The notes beneath the pieces were generated by a model. It made no database searches. It was not told the DNA's origin and saw nothing but the letters and a program-made list of their open reading frames with translations. Made by a program: the position numbers and the translations under genes. A stretch of 64,000 bases of DNA. Origin: Pseudomonas pharyngis. Its GTDB lineage: Bacteria > Pseudomonadota > Gammaproteobacteria > Pseudomonadales > Pseudomonadaceae. Shown piece by piece: positions 1 through 9,065 of this stretch; position 1 is the stretch's first letter, and every line of letters begins with the position of its first letter. Location: assembly GCF_021602345.1 (NCBI RefSeq), contig NZ_BQID01000003.1, positions 62,001-126,000 on the forward strand, in the 5' to 3' direction.

Positions 1-2092
1 AGGAGCCCGCCCCCAGACGCACCAGCACTTCGTCCAGCGCAAGGCTCCGGGTCTGTTCATTGGCCAGAGAAGCCGGTGGTCGCAGCCGCGTGTCCTGATT
101 GCGGATCGCCTGACGGTCGTCGAAATCCAGTGGCAGCCGGTCGACGAACACTACCGGGCCGTCATGGCCGTTCATCATCGCCTGGGTAAACGGTTTACCC
201 AGACGCTCGGCCAAGCGTTGCAGCAGCCCGGTCAGCAGAACATGGCGCCCTTCAATGAGCGGCCAGCCGAGCTCGAACTCGACGGTGGAATGATTGAGCA
301 GTTCGTCGAGGTCGCCGGCGTAACGGGTGGTGTATCGGCCGTCGCGAAAACGCTGCTGTTCGTTCCTGACCCACTGTTGTTCATCGGCTCCGTTTTCTTT
401 CCAGGAATGATCCAGCTCTTCCTCGCTTGAACGACTGACCGTGCCCTTCGGTTCAATGCCGACTTCAGCCCGAGAGGCTTCGCCAGCACGCGGGGTGAAA
501 TGCGCCTGCTCGTAATCTCCCATGCCAAGACGCATGGCAGCCGGTCCGGTGAGATAGATCGTGCCCTCACGTTCAAGGCGAATGCCGTCGCTGTAGTAAC
601 TGGCAGCGGCGTCCGCCAGATATCTCATCGCGATTTCATCCTCGTCCGACAGCCCCTCCAGGGCACCGAGGCGATCCTCAAGCTCCGCGATCGCCAGGGC
701 TTGCATGGAGTCATCGTCGTGAGGGGCTATACCTCTTTCAGCCGCCGTCCGGAACACTGCGTTGACCACTTGATAGTTAAAACCCAGCCGCTGCATGACG
801 GCCTCCAGCATTGGCGAGCCCGGGTGCGCCATCAGCCAGGCATTGCTCAACGAATTGCCCTCACGCACAGCACGCAACATGTAGGGGCGTGCAAGGAGAT
901 CGGAAGGGGGCTGGAAAACCTGATTCAGCGCAGGGCGGCTTCCGGCGAACGCTTCCAGCGCCTGGCGATGCTCTGCGGGAATACTGTCGGCATAATCCGT
1001 GTAACCGCTGCGCACCGCCTGGCGCCCCGGCATCCAGTGCGGATTGTGGTCCAGCAGTAATTGCAAAATCCCCCGCTGGCCATCGTTTCCGACCGTACTG
1101 ATGTCCACGCCGCCCAGTACCTTCACCAACGGCGGGAGATTATCGACATCCGCGTACAGCCCCCCTTCGGGGAGCAATGCCTCCAGCCGCACGACATCGG
1201 ATCCGGCGGCAAGATTGCCGCGCAAGCGCATCTCCTGATCGTAGATCGCTCGTAGCCGCATGGGTTGCGCAGCCCCGGCGAGATCACGCAACTGCAAGTC
1301 GCCACCGACCAACGCATGCACGCTCTGCAAATTGCGCTCTTTCAACGATTTGAGTCTTTCTGCCTGCTGTCCGTACGCCCGACTCAACAACTGCGTCCGA
1401 GCCTCATCAGCCGACACCCCGTTTGCAACAGCCTGATTGATGTGCGCGAACATCTCCTGTTTCAGTACGATGGCCCGCGCCTCATACATTGATCCAAGTT
1501 GCGCTTCAGTGGAGCTATCCATACCGCCGTTCTGCAGGCTGTGCAGTTTCGCTGCCTCGCTGATCAGCCGATTGGTTTCATGCGCCAACATGGCATCACT
1601 GTCATACCAGAGGTTGATCTTGTAACCCTCTCCAGCCAGCACTTGTTTCCAGAGATTGATGTAGTCGCGCTGGATCTCGCCAAGCCCGCCACCGAGCCAG
1701 ACGAAGTGCAGGATTTTCGGCACGGCCGTAGCCGGAAGTTTCATCAACCCGACACTGGAGTGCAGGCGCGACTCGACAACTTCGAGCCTGTCAAAGATCT
1801 GCGCAAGATCCGGCGCTGTCCCGCCGTCCGGTGTCGATACCGGTGCCTTGTCTAAACTACGGCGCACTCGCCCCTTGTTCAATTCTCCCAGTGCCTGCTT
1901 GAGCAGCGCCAGCGGTTGCAACAGTCGAGGCGAGTCGAGCAGATCGATACACGCAGAATAGTAACGAAGCGCCGCGTCATATTGCGCGCTGTCCTTGTAA
2001 GGCTGCAGAGCCTGCTCAAATTCGGAAAACTTGAACAACGTCGCAAACTTCAGATGACCGACATCGGCAACATCATTATTAACTTCCCGCAT
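1..2092 (-). CDS. TcdA/TcdB-type (GT44) glucosyltransferase toxin, C-terminal part beyond window
   Basis: The frame is open for 697 codons from an ATG at 2092 (GGGAG at 2100-2104, 7 bases upstream) to the window edge, so the C-terminus is missing. The N-terminal region follows the clostridial large-toxin glucosyltransferase pattern: PKILHFVWLGG with Trp132 (TcdB Trp102 region), NLWYDSDAML, then SDVVR with Asp299 and Arg302, and GGLYADVDNLP with the DVD metal/UDP-sugar motif at 315-317. The Asp-to-DVD and Arg-to-DVD spacings (16 and 13 residues) equal those of TcdB Asp270/Arg273/Asp286. Residues 1-120 look helical, as does the membrane-targeting bundle of TcdB. GTIYLTGPAAMRLG follows later. 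The family glucosylates host Rho-type GTPases; the target here is unknown. The AT-rich upstream region suggests acquired DNA. Family call firm, toxin role inferred. Confidence 0.85.
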   Translation of the reverse strand, partial: MREVNNDVADVGHLKFATLFKFSEFEQALQPYKDSAQYDAALRYYSACIDLLDSPRLLQPLALLKQALGELNKGRVRRSLDKAPVSTPDGGTAPDLAQIFDRLEVVESRLHSSVGLMKLPATAVPKILHFVWLGGGLGEIQRDYINLWKQVLAGEGYKINLWYDSDAMLAHETNRLISEAAKLHSLQNGGMDSSTEAQLGSMYEARAIVLKQEMFAHINQAVANGVSADEARTQLLSRAYGQQAERLKSLKERNLQSVHALVGGDLQLRDLAGAAQPMRLRAIYDQEMRLRGNLAAGSDVVRLEALLPEGGLYADVDNLPPLVKVLGGVDISTVGNDGQRGILQLLLDHNPHWMPGRQAVRSGYTDYADSIPAEHRQALEAFAGSRPALNQVFQPPSDLLARPYMLRAVREGNSLSNAWLMAHPGSPMLEAVMQRLGFNYQVVNAVFRTAAERGIAPHDDDSMQALAIAELEDRLGALEGLSDEDEIAMRYLADAAASYYSDGIRLEREGTIYLTGPAAMRLGMGDYEQAHFTPRAGEASRAEVGIEPKGTVSRSSEEELDHSWKENGADEQQWVRNEQQRFRDGRYTTRYAGDLDELLNHSTVEFELGWPLIEGRHVLLTGLLQRLAERLGKPFTQAMMNGHDGPVVFVDRLPLDFDDRQAIRNQDTRLRPPASLANEQTRSLALDEVLVRLGAGS

Positions 2093-2353
2093 ACGTGAAC
2101 TCCCGAAATAACAAATTACACGAGCCGATTGAAAATCACGCGCACAAATACCCCATTACAAAAAAATCGCTCTTGCAACAAGTTGATATCAATGCACAAA
2201 CAACAGATCGACACGCACTTTCCGGAAGCGAAACTAGTATAAAAAAACCAACTCAACAAACAACAAGCCATTCAAACAATTTCAACGGAAACTTCCCGCC
2301 ACATCAAAACTTCCAAACAAGTGTCACAGATATATAAATTGCCGTGCGATACG
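2093..2353. other. AT-rich intergenic region upstream of the glucosyltransferase gene
   Basis: This 261-base stretch is clearly richer in A and T than its surroundings and encodes nothing recognisable. It holds the ribosome binding site and a candidate promoter for the leftward gene. The composition contrast fits a recently acquired gene. Confidence 0.6.
2236..2263 (-). promoter_or_regulatory. Candidate sigma-70 promoter of the glucosyltransferase gene
   Basis: On the minus strand TTGTTT (2263-2258) and TATACT (2241-2236) are separated by 16 bases, about 145 bases upstream of the ATG at 2092. Several overlapping TTGTT repeats make the exact -35 uncertain. Confidence 0.35.
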
Positions 2354-2393
2354 AAAGACAAGGCCGCGAACAACCCATTCGCGGCCTTGTCTT
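2354..2393 (-). terminator. Rho-independent terminator after cobJ
   Basis: A perfect 16-bp inverted repeat (2355-2370 and 2378-2393, arm AAGACAAGGCCGCGAA) with a 7-base loop lies 43 bases after the cobJ stop. Read on the minus strand the second arm ends in CTTT. It closes the cobGHIJ operon and insulates the downstream toxin gene. Confidence 0.8.
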
Positions 2394-2435
2394 GTCAATC
2401 GATACCCGAGGGGGCACACAGCATGGAAGGGAGCA

Positions 2436-4139
2436 TCAGCCGCCAGGCTTTTCGCCATACCAGCGGGGGGTGTACACCCAGTCGCCTCCCGTCGCACGGG
2501 GGAAGGTGCAGGTGGTGGATGAACCGATCAGCACCATGGTGCGCATGTCCACCTGATCCGCGGTCAATGCGCCCAGCGTAGTGGTACGCAGGGTCTGCCC
2601 CGGTCTGCCGATATCGCGACCGAGCACCACCGGCGTCTGCGGCGTGCGATGTTGGGCAACGATTTCCAGGGCACGCCCCAACTGCCACGGACGGGCGCGG
2701 GAGATCGGATTGTAAAACGCCAATGCCAGATCGGCCTCGGCGGCCAGGTCCAGGCGCTTCTCAATGATCGACCATGGCTTGAGGTTGTCCGACAGCGACA
2801 TCACGCAAAAGTCGTGTCCCAGCGGTGCACCGGCCTGAGCGGCGGTAGCGAGTGAGGCGGACACACCCGGCAGGATTTCCAGATCGACGCTGTGCCACGC
2901 CGGATCCGTCGATTCGTGCAACGCTTCGAGCACCGCCGCCGCCATGGCGAACACCCCCGGATCGCCGGACGAAACCACAATCACCGATCGGCCCTGCGCG
3001 GCCAGTCGGAAAGCGTGACGGGCACGCTGCATTTCTTCGCGGTTGTCGGTGCAATGCTGCACCTGATCGTCGCGGAAGGGGCCGGCCATGCGCACGTAGG
3101 TTTCATAACCCAGCACGTCGGTGGCCCGGGCCAGCTCGGCTTTTACCGCTGGAACCATCAGCTCTGCCGCACCAGGACCGAGGCCGATGACGGCCAGACG
3201 ACCGCGCGGACGGCCGATCTGCGAAACATCCAGTGGCTGATCTGCCACGGCGATGGCGATGTTGGGGGATGTCGCGATGACCCGGGCATGGGGGACGGCA
3301 TGACCGGCGAGCTGACTAAGGTCATCCGCCGGCGCAACAAAGCGCAACGGCACCGTCAGTTCCAGCGCGGCTTCGCACAACGCCGCATTGGTCATCTGAT
3401 TGTCAGCCGCCACCAGACAGGCCAGTGATTGAATCGCCACACCAGCCTGCTGCAACGCATCACGGATGGTGCCCGGCAGGTCGACCACATCAGCACCTAC
3501 CGCTACCGCCACACTGCGTGGATAAATCAACAACTCACTGGCGCTCGCCGCGCGAGCATCGCTGCCCACACGAATCGAGCGCTGCGCCTGTGGATCTTCC
3601 GGCAGTTGCGCCTGCGCAAGCCACGGCGCGGCACCGTCGATGCGCACGCTGTGGCCGGCGAGCAGATCAGAGACAAATCGCTTGCCCTGCTCCAGATCGC
3701 CGAGCGCGTAACCGCCGGGTGGATTGAGCAGGCAAGTGCCGAAACGCAACTCGCCGCTGGTGGTGATCGCCGCTGCCACTTCAAGTGCAGCCGCAATCTC
3801 GCGGGCCATGACGTTCACCCCGCCGAGGCCGCCGAGCAGCGGCACCACGGCGCTGCCGTCTTCAGCCACGGCGAGCACCGCTGGCTCGACGCCCTTCTCC
3901 AGCAACAGCGGCGCCAGCGTGCGGATGACAATGCCCGCCGCGCACAGGGCAATGATCGGCGTGTCCTGTTGATACAGCTCGCGCAGGGTCGCGCCGAAGT
4001 CGCTGTAAGTCAGGTCGGCGCCATCGACGCGCCCTTTCAGTCCATGAATCTGCGCAGTTGGATAGACCTGCTGCAGGCGACGGGCCGTGGCCAACGCGCC
4101 CTGGCCGAGAATGACGATGGCCGGTGTGGAATGAGTCAT
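2436..4139 (-). CDS. cobJ: CbiG-CobJ fusion: cobalamin biosynthesis protein / precorrin-3B C17-methyltransferase
   Basis: This 567-residue protein joins two corrin enzymes. Residues 1-305 match CbiG (N-terminal LCAAGIVIR and GGLGGVN; C-terminal subdomain about 209-305), the enzyme that in the anaerobic route opens the ring-A lactone and releases acetaldehyde. Residues 313-567 are the SAM-dependent CobJ/CbiH methyltransferase, with VIGLGPG (317-323), SGDPGVF (391-397), LPGVSA (423-428) and FYNP (475-478), which methylates C17 during ring contraction. The ATG at 4139 overlaps the cobI stop in a TGATG junction; an in-frame GTG four codons upstream is less likely. Last gene of the cobGHIJ operon. 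The fusion is normal in pseudomonads. Confidence 0.95.
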   Translation of the reverse strand: MTHSTPAIVILGQGALATARRLQQVYPTAQIHGLKGRVDGADLTYSDFGATLRELYQQDTPIIALCAAGIVIRTLAPLLLEKGVEPAVLAVAEDGSAVVPLLGGLGGVNVMAREIAAALEVAAAITTSGELRFGTCLLNPPGGYALGDLEQGKRFVSDLLAGHSVRIDGAAPWLAQAQLPEDPQAQRSIRVGSDARAASASELLIYPRSVAVAVGADVVDLPGTIRDALQQAGVAIQSLACLVAADNQMTNAALCEAALELTVPLRFVAPADDLSQLAGHAVPHARVIATSPNIAIAVADQPLDVSQIGRPRGRLAVIGLGPGAAELMVPAVKAELARATDVLGYETYVRMAGPFRDDQVQHCTDNREEMQRARHAFRLAAQGRSVIVVSSGDPGVFAMAAAVLEALHESTDPAWHSVDLEILPGVSASLATAAQAGAPLGHDFCVMSLSDNLKPWSIIEKRLDLAAEADLALAFYNPISRARPWQLGRALEIVAQHRTPQTPVVLGRDIGRPGQTLRTTTLGALTADQVDMRTMVLIGSSTTCTFPRATGGDWVYTPRWYGEKPGG

Positions 4140-4873
4140 CAGCCTTGCCACCGTTCGCCGGGCACAATGATCAGCGAGAAGTACGGCGACGACATCGGCT
4201 CGACCTCATCCAGTGGCACGATTTTCTGGTTGGCCATGGTCGCGCGCTCGACATACAGCGCACGCTCGGCCAGGCCCAGTTCCGCCAACACATCGCGCAC
4301 TTTCGGGAAATTGCGCCCCAGCTTCATGATCACCGCCGCGTCGGCATCGGCCAGACGACGTTTGAGCTCTTCGTGAGGCAGCACGCCGGACAGCACCGAC
4401 AGGCTCTGATTGCGATACACCAGCGGCGCGCCCAGCACCGAAGCGCCACCGAGCATCGAACAAACGCCAGGCACCACTTCGGCTTCGTAACGGCTGGCGA
4501 GGCGATCGTGCAGGTACATGTAGGAGCCGTAGAAGAACGGATCACCTTCGCAGATCACCGCCACATCGCGACCGGCATCCAGATGCGCGGCCACGTCCAC
4601 TGCCGCGTCATCGTAGAAGTCGCTGATCACTTGCTCGTAGGACAGCGGCGCCGGCAGCACTTCGGTGGTCACCGGGTACACCAGCGGCAGCAGGTTCTGC
4701 GCGTCCTGCAGGTGCGCTTCGATGATGCCGAAGGCGTTGCCCTTCTTGCCCTTGGCCACGAAGTACGCCACCACTGGCGACTCGCGCAGCAGGCGCAGGG
4801 CCTTGACGGTAATCAGTTCCGGATCACCGGGGCCGACGCCCAGGCCAATCAAACGTCCTTTAGCCTGCATCAT
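4139..4873 (-). CDS. cobI: Precorrin-2 C20-methyltransferase
   Basis: A 244-residue tetrapyrrole methylase transferring a methyl group from SAM to C20 of precorrin-2, giving precorrin-3A, the substrate of CobG. It shows the N-terminal [10 protein letters not shown] loop (11-20), the EGDPFFYGS motif near 109-117 and VVPGVCSM, all typical of CobI/CbiL. The start is ATGATG at 4873, inside the cobH stop (ATGA overlap), with GGAG five bases upstream; the second ATG at 4870 is equally possible. Longer open sequence upstream is only the cobH shadow. Translationally coupled to cobH and cobJ. Confidence 0.95.
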   Translation of the reverse strand: MMQAKGRLIGLGVGPGDPELITVKALRLLRESPVVAYFVAKGKKGNAFGIIEAHLQDAQNLLPLVYPVTTEVLPAPLSYEQVISDFYDDAAVDVAAHLDAGRDVAVICEGDPFFYGSYMYLHDRLASRYEAEVVPGVCSMLGGASVLGAPLVYRNQSLSVLSGVLPHEELKRRLADADAAVIMKLGRNFPKVRDVLAELGLAERALYVERATMANQKIVPLDEVEPMSSPYFSLIIVPGERWQG

Positions 4874-5496
4874 TCGATCTCCGTGGCGAGGGCATTGACC
4901 GCCGCGGCGGCCATGGCGCTGCCGCCGAGGCGGCCCTGCATGATCACGAACGGCACGCCACGGCTGTTGGCGGCCAGCTCGGCCTTGGATTCGGCGGCGC
5001 CGACGAAGCCCACCGGGAAGCCGAGGATCAGCGCCGGTTTCGGGGCGCCGGCGTCGAGCATTTCCAGCAGATAGAACAGCGCGGTCGGCGCGTTGCCGAT
5101 CACCACCACGCTGCCTTCCAGATGCGGACGCCACAGTTCCAGCGCCGCTGCCGAGCGGGTGTTGCCCAGCTCGCGCGCCAGCTCCGGAACGCTGTCGTCG
5201 CGCAGGGTGCAGATCACTTCGTTGTTGGCCGGCAGGCGCGCACGGGTCACGCCCTCGGAAACCATCCGCGCATCGCACAGGATCGGCGCGCCAGCGGCCA
5301 GCGCATCGCGCCCGGCCTTGCCGGCGCCTGCGGAGAATTGCAGCCCGTCGATCGCCTCGACCATGCCGCAGGCGTGGATCACCCGCACCGCGAGTTTTTC
5401 CAGGTCGGCCGGGATGCGCGCGAGGTTGGCCTCGCGGCGAATGATCGCGAAGGAGTTGCGATAGATCTCCTGACCGTCGCGGATGTAATCAAGCAT
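4870..5496 (-). CDS. cobH: Precorrin-8X methylmutase
   Basis: The 208-residue protein matches CobH/CbiC, which moves the C11 methyl of precorrin-8X to C12 to give hydrogenobyrinic acid. It begins [16 protein letters not shown] and contains RVIHACGM with the catalytic His of the family, [11 protein letters not shown], and the glycine-rich ending [16 protein letters not shown]. The ATG at 5496 lies 8 bases inside the cobG reading frame, consistent with translational coupling. Confidence 0.95.
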   Translation of the reverse strand: MLDYIRDGQEIYRNSFAIIRREANLARIPADLEKLAVRVIHACGMVEAIDGLQFSAGAGKAGRDALAAGAPILCDARMVSEGVTRARLPANNEVICTLRDDSVPELARELGNTRSAAALELWRPHLEGSVVVIGNAPTALFYLLEMLDAGAPKPALILGFPVGFVGAAESKAELAANSRGVPFVIMQGRLGGSAMAAAAVNALATEIE

Positions 5497-6787
5497 CAAG
5501 GGGGCTCCGTGAGCGGGCGACGAGCAGGGTCGCGGCCGCTTCGATAGTAAGGTTTTGAGCGTGCAGCGCGCCGAAACCGGGCACCGCTGCATCGCGAATA
5601 TAGAGGTCGTAATGACCGGGGCTGACGGCCAGCAACGTTGCCGGAGCGCGGTGGGCGGCGGCGCAGGAACGCGGGCAGCCGGACAGGTGCACATCCACGG
5701 CATGTGGCAACAGCGTCGCCAGCAGGCGGGCATCGTGTTTGGTGTCGGCCAGGCCTTTGCCGCAGCCTTTGGAGCCGGTGCAGGCGATCAGGTGCGCTAC
5801 AGGATTTTCGGCATGGGTCAGCAGGTTCAGCTTGCCCAATTCGTCGAGCACTTGAACCGCAGCGGTTTCCCGCACATTGGGCAGCAACAGACTCTGCCAA
5901 GGGGTGAAACGCAGGGTGCCGTCGCCGAAAGTTCTGGCCAGTTGCGCGGCGCCACGCAGCATGTCCGGATCGAGGCGGCCAAACGCCGGTGCGGCACCGA
6001 CATACACCTGACCGGCCGATGGCTGAGGATGGATGCCGATGTGCAAGCCTTCCGGCGTCGATTCACGCCGCCAGTCGCCGACGCTTTGCAGACGGATCCG
6101 CCGCCCGAGTGTTGCCAGGAACATCGGCGCCGGACATTCATCCAGCAGATGACGCATTCGCGTCTGCTCCGGTCGAGCCAGATCGAGGAACACCTCCAGC
6201 ACCGCCACCACCAGCGCATGTCCGTGCGCAAGCGCCACGGCGGCCAGCGGTCGCTCCGTCGGGCAACCCGCCAGGCCGAATGCCAACAGCGTTTCCCCGC
6301 GCTCTTCGTAAACCGACAACCACAGATCATGGGGATGTTCGAGCATCGCCAGCGCTTCACCGCCATCCAGTTGCACGGCGAACTTGGCGCTCAGCTCGTG
6401 GAAACGCGGATGGCTTTGCAGGGTATCGAGAATCTGCCCGGCGAGCGTGCGGGTATCCAGGCGCATCTGCGGGTCGATCCCTGCAGCAGGGCTTAGCATC
6501 AGGTTGCGCACGTCATCCCCGGCAGCGGTTCGCGGCCCGAGGCCGGCGGCCAGCAGCCTGTCGATCAGCGCGGTGCCGTGCTCGCCGATCCCGCGAATCT
6601 GCAGGTTGGCACGGTTGGTTGCCTCGATCACGCCACTGGCGAAACGCTCGGCGGCATCCGCCACCACCTCAGCCTGATCGGCGCTGATCGAACCACCATT
6701 GAGTTTGATCCGGCAGATACCACCATCCAGCGCCTGGACGATACGCAGCAACCCCGGACAAGCCGAGGGGCGTAGAGCTGTTGACAT
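5489..6787 (-). CDS. cobG: Precorrin-3B synthase (oxygen-dependent, Fe-S)
   Basis: First gene of the leftward corrin operon, 432 residues. CobG is a sulfite/nitrite-reductase-like Fe4S4 and non-haem iron monooxygenase that uses O2 to make the hydroxy-lactone of precorrin-3B; its presence marks the aerobic pathway. The cluster ligands are visible as CTGSKGC (Cys-x5-Cys) and SGCPRSC (Cys-x3-Cys) in the C-terminal half. I chose ATG 6787 (MSTALRPSACPGLLRIV) over an upstream TTG at 6802. Overlaps cobH by 8 bases. Confidence 0.93.
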   Translation of the reverse strand: MSTALRPSACPGLLRIVQALDGGICRIKLNGGSISADQAEVVADAAERFASGVIEATNRANLQIRGIGEHGTALIDRLLAAGLGPRTAAGDDVRNLMLSPAAGIDPQMRLDTRTLAGQILDTLQSHPRFHELSAKFAVQLDGGEALAMLEHPHDLWLSVYEERGETLLAFGLAGCPTERPLAAVALAHGHALVVAVLEVFLDLARPEQTRMRHLLDECPAPMFLATLGRRIRLQSVGDWRRESTPEGLHIGIHPQPSAGQVYVGAAPAFGRLDPDMLRGAAQLARTFGDGTLRFTPWQSLLLPNVRETAAVQVLDELGKLNLLTHAENPVAHLIACTGSKGCGKGLADTKHDARLLATLLPHAVDVHLSGCPRSCAAAHRAPATLLAVSPGHYDLYIRDAAVPGFGALHAQNLTIEAAATLLVARSRSPLDA

Positions 6788-6946
6788 CGAGCGTTCGTTC
6801 AAGGGATGACCGGCTGGCTGGCAGCACCGTGAGGGCGAAAGGTCGCCATTATGCCTGCTTTGCCCGAGCGCATGAAAATGCCTGCCGGTCGGATTCTGCG
6901 TTGCCGGGCTATTCCCGCGGAAGAAAATCGTCGCAGAGGGAGGCGA
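6788..6946 (-). promoter_or_regulatory. Leader/promoter region of cobGHIJ
   Basis: This 159-base gap must contain the cobG promoter. A CATAAT hexamer on the minus strand (6853-6848) with TTCATG 17 bases upstream is a weak candidate. I looked for cobalamin-riboswitch hallmarks (the B12 box) and saw none. Confidence 0.3.
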
Positions 6947-7585
6947 TCACAGCGGGTAATCCTCGAAATTGAATTTGATCCCCTCCAGCGCCTTTCTCAC
7001 ACCGGCTCGACGAGCGTCCAAGACCCGGCGACTGATCACCACCTTCCGAGCCAGAACATCCAGCTGAGTCATTACTTGCGAAACGTTCCAGAAAAAATAC
7101 CCGGTGTTCAGGCTCGACTTGATGAACCGGGTATTTGTCACGATCAATTCCATATCACCATTGGCGTTGTAACTGATCGGCATGATTTTGAAATCGAACG
7201 CCTTGCCACTAAGGCCTTTGATCTTTTTCAACAGTTCAACGTCGCCTTCGAGCGCCACCAGCCCTCGATCAACGCCAGCCACCTGTTCAGCACTCAGCAG
7301 CGGCGATGCCAGTCGTGACCAGACCTCGCGCACGCTGCCCCTGAACTGCGTTTGAACGTGCTCGATCGGTTGATAATTACGGCTCCAGCCATGCGACCAC
7401 AGTACATCGGTAAAATAATCGGTCCATCGTCCAGGCTGGGTCGCACTGTTATAAGTCATATCCGCCTGGCGCTGTGCCAGGTAAGTACAGTTCAACGCGA
7501 ACTGATAGTCCTCGTGTGTTTGTCCCCGACTGCCGGTCAGCAATATATCGCCGACAAGTGTCGCATTATGTTTTATGTCATCCAT
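6947..7585 (-). CDS. Hypothetical protein, 212 residues, between the two cob operons
   Basis: I do not recognise this protein. It starts MDDIKHNATLVGDILLTGSRG and ends IKFNFEDYPL; it is soluble-looking, with no signal peptide, membrane segment or cysteine cluster, and is rich in Asn, Tyr and aromatic residues (NTGYFFWNVSQVMTQLDVLA). Codon use is more AT-rich than in the cob genes on either side, and the upstream gap is AT-rich as well. ATG 7585 is preceded only by a weak GGGATG-type ribosome site. It interrupts the corrin genes but gives no sign of a corrin function; an inserted accessory gene is the most economical reading. Confidence 0.7.
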   Translation of the reverse strand: MDDIKHNATLVGDILLTGSRGQTHEDYQFALNCTYLAQRQADMTYNSATQPGRWTDYFTDVLWSHGWSRNYQPIEHVQTQFRGSVREVWSRLASPLLSAEQVAGVDRGLVALEGDVELLKKIKGLSGKAFDFKIMPISYNANGDMELIVTNTRFIKSSLNTGYFFWNVSQVMTQLDVLARKVVISRRVLDARRAGVRKALEGIKFNFEDYPL

Positions 7586-7853
7586 GTTTACATCACATCC
7601 CTATAACAGGACGCCAGCAAGGCGTTCAACCACTAGTTAATTAAATAATCGTTCAGAAAATGATCCAGTGCGTTTTATGGGTAACGTTCAACTTGATCAA
7701 AAACCAAAATAACAAAGACGCTCGATCCACCAATCGGTTTTCAGCCACATAACATGTCTACGCTGCCTTCGCCTGCAACAAGGCAGCAACGCCAGACAAC
7801 AGAAGCCGCGCTATCATGCGCCGATTGAACGGCGCACGAGATTGAGGAACGGC
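7586..7853. promoter_or_regulatory. Divergent promoter region: orphan gene / cobLcbiDcobK
   Basis: About 270 bases, AT-rich in the left two thirds. TATCAT at 7812-7817 is a possible -10 for cobL. It is followed by a 7-bp perfect hairpin (TGCGCCG 7817-7823 / CGGCGCA 7830-7836) in the presumed leader and by GAGGA just before the cobL ATG. No B12 box was found. Confidence 0.35.
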
Positions 7854-9065
7854 ATGACACCCTGGCTGACGGTAGTGGGAATCGGTGAAGACGGCTTCAA
7901 GGGCCTGGGCAAGAATGCCCGCCGCGCCGTGCTGGGCGCCTCGCGGATCATCGGCGGCCAGCGTCAACTGGACCTGTTGCCGGCGTGCATCGGTGGCGAG
8001 CGCCAGTTGTGGCCGAGCCCGTTCTCCCTGGCCCCGGTTCTCGAGCGTCGCGGTGAAGCCGTGTGCGTGCTGGCCAGCGGTGATCCGATGTTCTACGGCG
8101 TTGGCGCAAGTCTGGCGCGGCAGGTGCCGGGGGCCGAGATGCTGGTTCTGCCAGCGCCATCCTCATGCTCGCTGGCGGCCGCCCGACTGGGCTGGCCGTT
8201 GCAGGACGTCAATGTGCTGTCGCTGGTGGCCCGCCCGCTTGCGGCCCTCAACGCACAACTGTTCAGCGGCGTGCGCCTGTTGCTGCTGAGCAATGACGGC
8301 CAGAGCCCGGCCGCAGTTGCGCAATTGCTGCGCGAGCGCGGATTCGGCGCCAGTCGCCTGAGTGTTCTGGAACATCTGGGCGGCGACGCTGAACGCCGGA
8401 TCGACGGCACAGCCAACGACTGGAACGATCCGCTCATTGCCGACCTCAACGTGATCGCCATCGAATGCCTGGGTGATCCAGATACACCACGCCTGTCGCG
8501 TCTCGCCGGCCTGCCGGACTCGGCCTTCGAGCACGACGGCCAACTGACCAAGCGCGACGTGCGCGCCATCACCCTCGCCCGCCTCGCCCCGACCCCGGGC
8601 GAACTGTTGTGGGACGTCGGCGCCGGCAGCGGTTCGATCGGCATCGAGTGGATGCGCGCTCACCCGAGCTGCCGCGCCCTGGCCATCGAGGCCGACGAGG
8701 GTCGCCAGCAACTGATCGAACACAACCGTGATGCCTTGGGCGTTCCTGGCCTGCAACTGATTCGCGGCAGTGCTCCTCAGGCCCTCGCCGGTCTTGAGCG
8801 TCCGGACGCCATTTTCATCGGCGGCGGCGTGACCCGCGAAGGCGTGATCGACACCTGCTGGGAACACCTCAAACCCGGCGGCCGACTGGTGGCCAACGCC
8901 GTGACGCTGCAAAGCGAAATGACCTTGATGAGCTGGCGCGAACGCCACGGCGGCGAACTGACCCGCATCCACATTGCCCAGGCACAGCCACTGGGCGAGT
9001 TCGACACCTGGCGCCAGGCCTTGCCGATCACCCTGCTCGATCTGGTCAAACCCCTTGATGCGTGA
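7854..9065 (+). CDS. cobL: Precorrin-6Y C5,15-methyltransferase (decarboxylating)
   Basis: The 403-residue protein fuses two domains: an N-terminal CbiE-type tetrapyrrole methylase (VVGIGEDG near residue 7; SGDPMFYG at 75-82) and a C-terminal CbiT-type Rossmann methyltransferase (TKRDVRA 232-238; SAM loop DVGAGSGS 254-261). CobL methylates C5 and C15 and decarboxylates the C12 acetate of precorrin-6B, giving precorrin-8X for CobH. ATG 7854 follows GAGGA; an upstream in-frame TTG (7842) is unlikely. First gene of the rightward cob operon; its end overlaps cbiD by 8 bases. Confidence 0.95.
   Translation: MTPWLTVVGIGEDGFKGLGKNARRAVLGASRIIGGQRQLDLLPACIGGERQLWPSPFSLAPVLERRGEAVCVLASGDPMFYGVGASLARQVPGAEMLVLPAPSSCSLAAARLGWPLQDVNVLSLVARPLAALNAQLFSGVRLLLLSNDGQSPAAVAQLLRERGFGASRLSVLEHLGGDAERRIDGTANDWNDPLIADLNVIAIECLGDPDTPRLSRLAGLPDSAFEHDGQLTKRDVRAITLARLAPTPGELLWDVGAGSGSIGIEWMRAHPSCRALAIEADEGRQQLIEHNRDALGVPGLQLIRGSAPQALAGLERPDAIFIGGGVTREGVIDTCWEHLKPGGRLVANAVTLQSEMTLMSWRERHGGELTRIHIAQAQPLGEFDTWRQALPITLLDLVKPLDA

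Noticed and set aside
6788-7853. Cobalamin riboswitch upstream of either cob operon
   Set aside because: I read both leaders in both directions and did not find the B12 box or the expected set of conserved helices.
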